Below are positions 58,741-64,000 of a stretch of 64,000 nucleotides of DNA, piece by piece (the first letter of the stretch is position 1; each line of letters starts with the position of its first letter). The notes under the pieces were generated by a model. The model saw nothing but the letters and a program-made list of their open reading frames with translations, had not been told where the DNA came from and ran no database searches. Source of the DNA: Bacillus sp. X1(2014) (GTDB lineage Bacteria; Bacillota; Bacilli; Bacillales_B; DSM-18226); contig NZ_VEED01000009.1 of the NCBI RefSeq assembly GCF_007678255.1, forward strand, positions 124,001 through 188,000. The letters are read 5' to 3'. The position numbers and the translations under genes were made by a program.

Positions 58741-61700
58741 ATTTCCTCCCTAATATCAACCGTGACGATGTAATGGTCCGAGTCTCTTTTCATACCTTCT
58801 ACACGAGGATATATGTGTAAATATCCGACATCAATCGGCTCTGACGCCAAGCGAAGCAAGGCATTTCGTAAATCATCTTTATTTTCAACATGTGCGTAAA
58901 GTTGGACATGAGAAGATTCTTTTAGTATCTCAACCGTTTTTTCATACCAACTCTCATCGGTTATCCAAACTTTCCGCTCATGATTGATGCTTTGGCTTAA
59001 CAGTTCCCTTTCCATTGGAACATTTTTTGAAAAAGGATTATAGTAGTCCAAAGCTTTTGCGCCTATTATATTACCCTTTGGCCATAACAAACCATATATT
59101 ACTTGATAACGCCAGTTTTCATCTTGCAGTGCTTGGGGATCGATATGTTGCAGCGAGTGCTTAAATTGATTAACGATCGACGGATTTGAACTGAACATAT
59201 AAGCAAAAACACGTCCGTCCGTTTCAATCCCTAATCTCTCCTCTTCTTGTTTCCATAATTCCATGATACTCCGTAATAAATCATCTGTTTCTTTTGTACT
59301 TCCTGGTTTTAAAATACGATTATAAATCGCATTTCTTACCGAATGAGTAAGTAAGATGCCGGATTCACTTAGTTTCTGGTTTAATTCTTCAAGAAGTTGA
59401 TTGATTACTTTGTAATTATCAGCAGTTCTAACATTCTGAAACAGCACTTGAAGATCAAGTTGTGTATCCATTAATTTTAAACAACGAGTTAATTCTGAAT
59501 CAATTAATTCGGCGTCTGAAGGGTCTAACGCACTTTCGACCAAGCGGAAAAACCGTTTCGGATCATCATGATACTTTTTAACAATCTCTTCAATAATCCC
59601 ACTGCCTCCAGAGGTTGTTTCCGTAATCCAAATTTCACCAACGCCTTCAGGAATCGGATTCATTTCCGGTGGACGAGGTCCGCCATCCACATCGACAATT
59701 AAGTCGCCGCTATTAAATTGACCGGTCATTTGTTTACAAGCTAGCAGCAATGCTCCTCCGAGGGTTGTTTTCCAACGTTCCAATGCCCACTGTTGCCAAT
59801 TGTCATCCATTTCTCCCCATAATACTGCAGCCAAATCATGCATGGTATTTACGACGATATCCTGTTCACACAAGGAAAGAAGGGATTGATGGACTTTCTG
59901 GCGATTTTTTTCACCGTTCTCATCTGGTACTTCATCATTTTCTGACAACCCTTGAAAGATAACATCTAATACTTCATTAATAACTTCTAAGAAATTTGCG
60001 TTCTTCCATTCTCGATGGGCTTGTTCAAGGGATTGATTATTTTTCATTGCTTTTGATGAGATAGCTGATAAATAGACTTCACCTAAACGCTCGCGCTGAA
60101 AAATATTTACGATCCCATCTAATCGTTTATCCGTCATCATCAGATGGCGGAAATAAGCGGTTCGGAATGAACGTAGAGTTACAGGATCGGTGAACGATGG
60201 AGAGATGATATCCCCTTTAGGAATGACATAACGGAAAACAATTCCATCCACTTGAAGTGTATACCCTAAAGCAGTTGGATTCTTTACCTCATCTGTAAAA
60301 CTAATTTCCGTTTCTAGTTCATTAGTTTGGCCATTTTCATTTACTCTTATATTCGCTGCGGAACCAAGTGCAAAGCGACGAACGGTAACGGTCGAGCGTA
60401 GATTATGGCTATGGACGACAATCTCCTTTAACGTTTTGTTCCATGCTGCACCTCGTGGAATAGATAGCGTCAATCCATTCTTCTGGTCCTGATTCCCGGA
60501 AAATTCAAAGGTCGGGAATAACTGGCTTTTCCATATCAACTGGCTGTTGGATGTTGGAGCAATTTTGTCATCGACACGAACAGGATGAATTACCCATGGT
60601 CTAAACGCAGAGATTCTCATCACTCGACCATCTTCAACGACTTCAAATTCGCCCAATGGTTCAAGTTCAGGACAGAAAGTTGATAATGGTAATTCCTGTT
60701 TACCTGCTTCTAATACCGGTGGAGCGATCCAGTGGCTTTCGTTACTAGTATGAATACCAAATCTCCTTGTTACCTTCCCTGGTGAAAATGTATTTAACGC
60801 CTGTAGAATCGGCATCATTTCTTCATTATCATTCTGATTGAATTTGGTTTCAGGTAAGTCAATCATGACTTCCGGTAAATTTAAGTCGCTAAACAAGTTG
60901 GACGGAATAAACTCAGGTAGCGGTGATGTAGTCTTATAACTTTCTTGTTTTCCTGGTTTATTAAAAACGCTCCAATTCATTTTTAAGCGGCGTAAGATAG
61001 TAGGAATTACGGAATACATGATTGCTCTAGGTGGTTCCCAAAGAATAGAATGAACATCCTCGCGGGTAATGTTTAAGGCATCTTCTAAATAAGCCGCAAA
61101 CTTATTTCGATATCTTTCATCCTTCATCAAGCGTAATAGAAGTTCACTTTCCTTTTCTTGTCTTTGCTTCTTCTTTGGCGCATTATCTCCATAAGGACTA
61201 CAGAAATCATTCCAAACATTTACTGGACCGTGAATTTCTTCGGAAAGCCATTCCATTAAGCAATAAACTGCCTGCATTCTTAGAACATACCGATTGTTAA
61301 TCGGCAAGTTTCTCTTTTCAAGGACAGGATCAAACAATGTTTCATAGCTTTGATAGACCAGACGATCGCGCCCATAATCAGACAAAACCGTTACCATCCA
61401 TGGCCGCATCACACGATTACGGCCAGCACGACCTTTTCGTTGTAAGAAAGAAGCTAAATCCATAGGCGCTTTGTGCTGGACAACCCCACCAACATCCGGG
61501 TCATTATAACCCACTTCAAGTGAAGCCGTAGACACAACAATTTCCGCATTCGCCGCTACACCAGCATCTTGAGAGCTGGTCCGTCCAATGGGGATGCTTT
61601 GACTTAAATCATGACCTATTTGTTCGGCATAGAACCAGGATTGCCCTAATCGCAACCGTTCTTTTGCCTCCGGTGCATTATGTTTCCGGTGAATGGCTAA

Positions 61701-63275
61701 CGGTTTTTTGTTTCGTACCGGTCTTCCCCAACTGTTTAGACCTTCGGCGTCTAGAATATTGTGGTAAAGTCGATTTGTTACATCCAAATCATCGGTAAAC
61801 ACAAATATTTTCTGTCCAGCCATCCCCTCTGAGGGTTCACCATTTCTGTCTAGCATTCTTCTTAACAGCATCGAAGTTTGAATGGTAGTTGAAAGCAAGG
61901 ATGTTCCAGATACGGGATCTCCACGGAGAATAAGTTGATACTCTTTCCCCTCTGGAATCATGTCATCTTCCAATGGTACAATCTCTTCAATCTGTGGTAC
62001 TTCTAGTCCCGTTAATTGGCTAAAGAAACTCGCTGCTTCCTCTAAGGTAGCCGATAAGCCGGTAAAATGAATTGGGCTGTTAACAGCACGTCTCCATCTT
62101 CGAATTAATAAGGCTACCTGAGCACCATGGGCACCTTCATAAGTATGAACTTCATCGAGGAGCATCATCAGTGGTGGACGATTGGTAAATAACCCGATTA
62201 ATTTCCCATACCAACTATCACTCATGGTTCGATTTAACATTTCTGTCGTTGTAAAGACCACATCCGGTAATTCTTTACGCATGCTATCTCTTGTTAAGAG
62301 GACTTCATCGTTTCCAATTACACTGTGACATAAAGGCAGCGAGCAGGTTAACCGTTCAATTTTCTTTGTGATATCTTTTTTCTTCCAAACCATAGGTCTA
62401 TCACAGTTCGGACATGTAATGTAGGGACAGACATAGCCTTGTTTGTCACTTGAAAGGCTCCACTTATTATCAATGTCTTGCAAATTGATTGATTTCGGTG
62501 TTGGCCCAAAGAAAGCACCTATTTGTAATTTCCGAGCACCTCGTTTTAATAAATACGTGTCCAGTCGGCGTGCTTCCTTATACGTTTCCATGAATTGGTC
62601 TTTTAACAATTCATTTCTTGGGTAAAGTGCTAATGCCTTAGTCCAGTGATCGTTTTTTTCGATTTGGCCGGCAATATGGGTTAAGGCTGGTAAATAGAAA
62701 GACAGTGTCTTACCCGTACCTGTACCTGAGCAAACAATCATTCCTCGATTGCTGTTGCTTTCTAAGTCCTTTAACATCGTCTTTACTGCCCGAATTTGAA
62801 ATTCTGAAAGGAGAAAACGCTCACGATTCAATAAATGATGAACGGCATCCATTCCATATTCATTCAAAAGTGGCGATAATTCATCCTTTGCAGTATCGAC
62901 CGAAATGTCCCTTCTAGGATATTTTCTTGGCCTCGTCTGGAAGCGATAATCAGATACGAGAGTCGGTGACTCCTTCCATTTCTCAGCAGAAAATATTTGT
63001 TTTAACCTGGCTAATAACCGAACCGTCTCTGCCATTCTTGTTCGAATTAAAACTCGATTATTTGCCTGGATATCTAGGATCATTCTTTTCTCCCATAAAT
63101 CATCCACTAACTCATTGGGAGAAAAGTATTGGTCGTGTTTTTCTAACCACTCTTCAGCCATTTCAAAAATCTCTTCTTCTGAAAACCCGCCATCTACATA
63201 GCCCCAGGATAAAAGTTTAGCTTCTCGGTCTTCTATGAAACTAAGAAATTCTCGTACGGCTTCCTCTAAATTCAT
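58737..63275 (-). CDS. dpdJ: DpdJ superfamily 2 helicase, first copy
   Basis: A 1512-residue helicase with Walker A GTGTGKT (184-190), Walker B DEVH (374-377), SATLEEA motif III, and QRKGRAGR motif VI. A zinc knuckle (Cys288, Cys291, Cys311, Cys316) is inserted between motifs I and II. The DUF1998-like segment reads IWITETTSGGSGIIEEIV. It differs from copy 2 in lacking the final Cys-x3-Cys-x2-Cys cluster: the equivalent place reads GLLWPKGNIIGAKALDYYNP. GAGGG five bases before the ATG fixes the start. The first-copy unit runs dpdI1, dpdJ1, dpdK1, dpdD1 with overlaps or short gaps. Confidence 0.85.
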   Translation of the reverse strand: MNLEEAVREFLSFIEDREAKLLSWGYVDGGFSEEEIFEMAEEWLEKHDQYFSPNELVDDLWEKRMILDIQANNRVLIRTRMAETVRLLARLKQIFSAEKWKESPTLVSDYRFQTRPRKYPRRDISVDTAKDELSPLLNEYGMDAVHHLLNRERFLLSEFQIRAVKTMLKDLESNSNRGMIVCSGTGTGKTLSFYLPALTHIAGQIEKNDHWTKALALYPRNELLKDQFMETYKEARRLDTYLLKRGARKLQIGAFFGPTPKSINLQDIDNKWSLSSDKQGYVCPYITCPNCDRPMVWKKKDITKKIERLTCSLPLCHSVIGNDEVLLTRDSMRKELPDVVFTTTEMLNRTMSDSWYGKLIGLFTNRPPLMMLLDEVHTYEGAHGAQVALLIRRWRRAVNSPIHFTGLSATLEEAASFFSQLTGLEVPQIEEIVPLEDDMIPEGKEYQLILRGDPVSGTSLLSTTIQTSMLLRRMLDRNGEPSEGMAGQKIFVFTDDLDVTNRLYHNILDAEGLNSWGRPVRNKKPLAIHRKHNAPEAKERLRLGQSWFYAEQIGHDLSQSIPIGRTSSQDAGVAANAEIVVSTASLEVGYNDPDVGGVVQHKAPMDLASFLQRKGRAGRNRVMRPWMVTVLSDYGRDRLVYQSYETLFDPVLEKRNLPINNRYVLRMQAVYCLMEWLSEEIHGPVNVWNDFCSPYGDNAPKKKQRQEKESELLLRLMKDERYRNKFAAYLEDALNITREDVHSILWEPPRAIMYSVIPTILRRLKMNWSVFNKPGKQESYKTTSPLPEFIPSNLFSDLNLPEVMIDLPETKFNQNDNEEMMPILQALNTFSPGKVTRRFGIHTSNESHWIAPPVLEAGKQELPLSTFCPELEPLGEFEVVEDGRVMRISAFRPWVIHPVRVDDKIAPTSNSQLIWKSQLFPTFEFSGNQDQKNGLTLSIPRGAAWNKTLKEIVVHSHNLRSTVTVRRFALGSAANIRVNENGQTNELETEISFTDEVKNPTALGYTLQVDGIVFRYVIPKGDIISPSFTDPVTLRSFRTAYFRHLMMTDKRLDGIVNIFQRERLGEVYLSAISSKAMKNNQSLEQAHREWKNANFLEVINEVLDVIFQGLSENDEVPDENGEKNRQKVHQSLLSLCEQDIVVNTMHDLAAVLWGEMDDNWQQWALERWKTTLGGALLLACKQMTGQFNSGDLIVDVDGGPRPPEMNPIPEGVGEIWITETTSGGSGIIEEIVKKYHDDPKRFFRLVESALDPSDAELIDSELTRCLKLMDTQLDLQVLFQNVRTADNYKVINQLLEELNQKLSESGILLTHSVRNAIYNRILKPGSTKETDDLLRSIMELWKQEEERLGIETDGRVFAYMFSSNPSIVNQFKHSLQHIDPQALQDENWRYQVIYGLLWPKGNIIGAKALDYYNPFSKNVPMERELLSQSINHERKVWITDESWYEKTVEILKESSHVQLYAHVENKDDLRNALLRLASEPIDVGYLHIYPRVEGMKRDSDHYIVTVDIREEI

Positions 63276-63295
63276 TGAATCCCTCTTCTCGCAAA

Positions 63296-63979
63296 TTATT
63301 GAATCATTTTAATAGAAATGAATGGGTCTAATTTATGTTGTTTTAGCCAACCTATCACTTCCACGGTTAACATCGATAACGTAGCCCCTCTATGAGTACC
63401 AGTACCTCGTAAAAAGGTTAGGACTTCTTGTGGAACATCGTCTGCTCCAAGATGATTCCACTTCGCTACTAAGTTTTTACATTTTGTTTCGATGTTTGCT
63501 ATATCTTGTGTGGTCGTTGGTAATACCCGAATTTCAGTTTGTATACTTTCATAAATTCGGTTGATCTCACTGGTTGTAACTCTAAAGGAAGAAATTTTCC
63601 CTAATATCAATAATATCTCCGTATTTAACGCAGGAACTTGCTTATTTATATACGCTATCCAGACATCAAGGAAATTTCCAGTCATGTCATTGGTCAATTT
63701 ATCAATCTTTCTCGAAAGCTGATCCAGTGCATTTTGATCTTTTATCCAGCTCGGATCCTCTAAATACTTTTGATTCACTTCTTGCAATTTTCTTGCTGCA
63801 TCGGCAAGTTGTCCGTTAAAATCTGCTGTTTGAATTCCTTTTTCTTTTAAAACCTGATATGTCTGAAATATCTTTGCTAATTTGGTTGATAGTCCTGTTA
63901 ACAGGTTTTTCCGAGAGTTAAAGGCTTGGATGTTTTTTCGTTGCAGGAGCATGGTTTTCTTTTGTTCAATCCGACCCAC
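63296..63979 (-). CDS. dpdI: DpdI-like protein, first copy, possibly partial at the right edge
   Basis: A helical protein of about 219-227 residues. The C-terminal part (TLSMLTVEVIGWLKQHKLDP, then ISIKM) aligns with the end of copy 2 (TDEVIAWLRTKQLTNKLVIK). The N-terminal part (MLLQRKNIQAFNSRKNLLTG) aligns with MLLNKIAEARKTL in copy 2. A GTG nine codons before that methionine is possible, and the frame stays open to the window edge, so the real start could lie outside. No catalytic motif is visible. It precedes dpdJ1 by 20 bases. Confidence 0.6.
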   Translation of the reverse strand: MGRIEQKKTMLLQRKNIQAFNSRKNLLTGLSTKLAKIFQTYQVLKEKGIQTADFNGQLADAARKLQEVNQKYLEDPSWIKDQNALDQLSRKIDKLTNDMTGNFLDVWIAYINKQVPALNTEILLILGKISSFRVTTSEINRIYESIQTEIRVLPTTTQDIANIETKCKNLVAKWNHLGADDVPQEVLTFLRGTGTHRGATLSMLTVEVIGWLKQHKLDPFISIKMIQ

Positions 63980-64000
63980 AAGCTCTACAGCACTATTACT

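Noticed and set aside
1..64000. tRNA, rRNA, transposase or integrase genes marking island borders
   Set aside because: None recognised on either strand, so the island borders cannot be set by an attachment site in this window.

Overview
The window is about 64 kb of low-GC DNA from a member of the Bacillaceae or a close relative. The evidence is strong AGGAGG-type ribosome binding sites, frequent TTG starts, class I preQ1 riboswitches, a YolD remnant, a RsfA-like Myb/SANT protein and U-run hairpin terminators. No rRNA, tRNA, transposase or CRISPR array was recognised. Product names come from family recognition by reading; no database search was run.

Region 1 (1-7.0 kb) is ordinary chromosomal cargo: the 5' end of an FAD monooxygenase gene, a decayed LtrA-like gene, an NADPH-dependent FMN reductase, a YcaC-type isochorismatase-fold hydrolase, an EVE-domain protein, a DinB-fold protein, a WYL-domain regulator and an amino acid permease. 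Region 2 (7.0-18.9 kb) looks like a worn accessory island. It holds a Ter-linked DNA-processing set: a TerD-TerB_C-like fusion, a BrxC/BrxD-type ATPase, a helicase reduced to a remnant, and a TerD-DEDDh exonuclease-BRCT fusion. It also has two paralogues that share an N-terminal domain but carry different C-terminal modules, an HNH protein, a MazG-like protein, a triple Myb/SANT protein and fragments of YolD and UvrD-type genes.

Region 3 (18.9-64 kb) is transcribed entirely from the minus strand and is the main finding. It is a 7-deazaguanine DNA modification/restriction island of the Dpd type. Read in transcription order from the right edge it runs dpdI1-dpdJ1-dpdK1-dpdD1, terminator, dpdE-F-G-H-I2-J2-K2-D2, an AddB-like gene, a UvrD/AddA-like helicase, a preQ1 riboswitch and a queuosine-precursor transporter. 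After a 10-kb insert comes a second, decayed copy of the helicase, another preQ1 riboswitch and an intact queC-queD-queE-transporter operon. The que genes make preQ0, the base that Dpd systems put into DNA. The I-J-K-D block is present twice. The modification genes dpdA, dpdB and dpdC are not in the window and may lie beyond the right edge.

The insert (22.1-31.6 kb) carries a 1857-residue SF1 helicase fused to a very long helical-repeat region, which I cannot assign to any named defence system. It also carries a zinc-ribbon protein, two small unknown proteins and a DUF2779 fragment. The working model is that preQ0 made by QueCDE, under preQ1 riboswitch control, feeds a DNA modification enzyme outside the window, while DpdD-K and perhaps the AddAB-like pair act on DNA that lacks the mark. 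Duplicated and half-deleted copies suggest two related islands that recombined.
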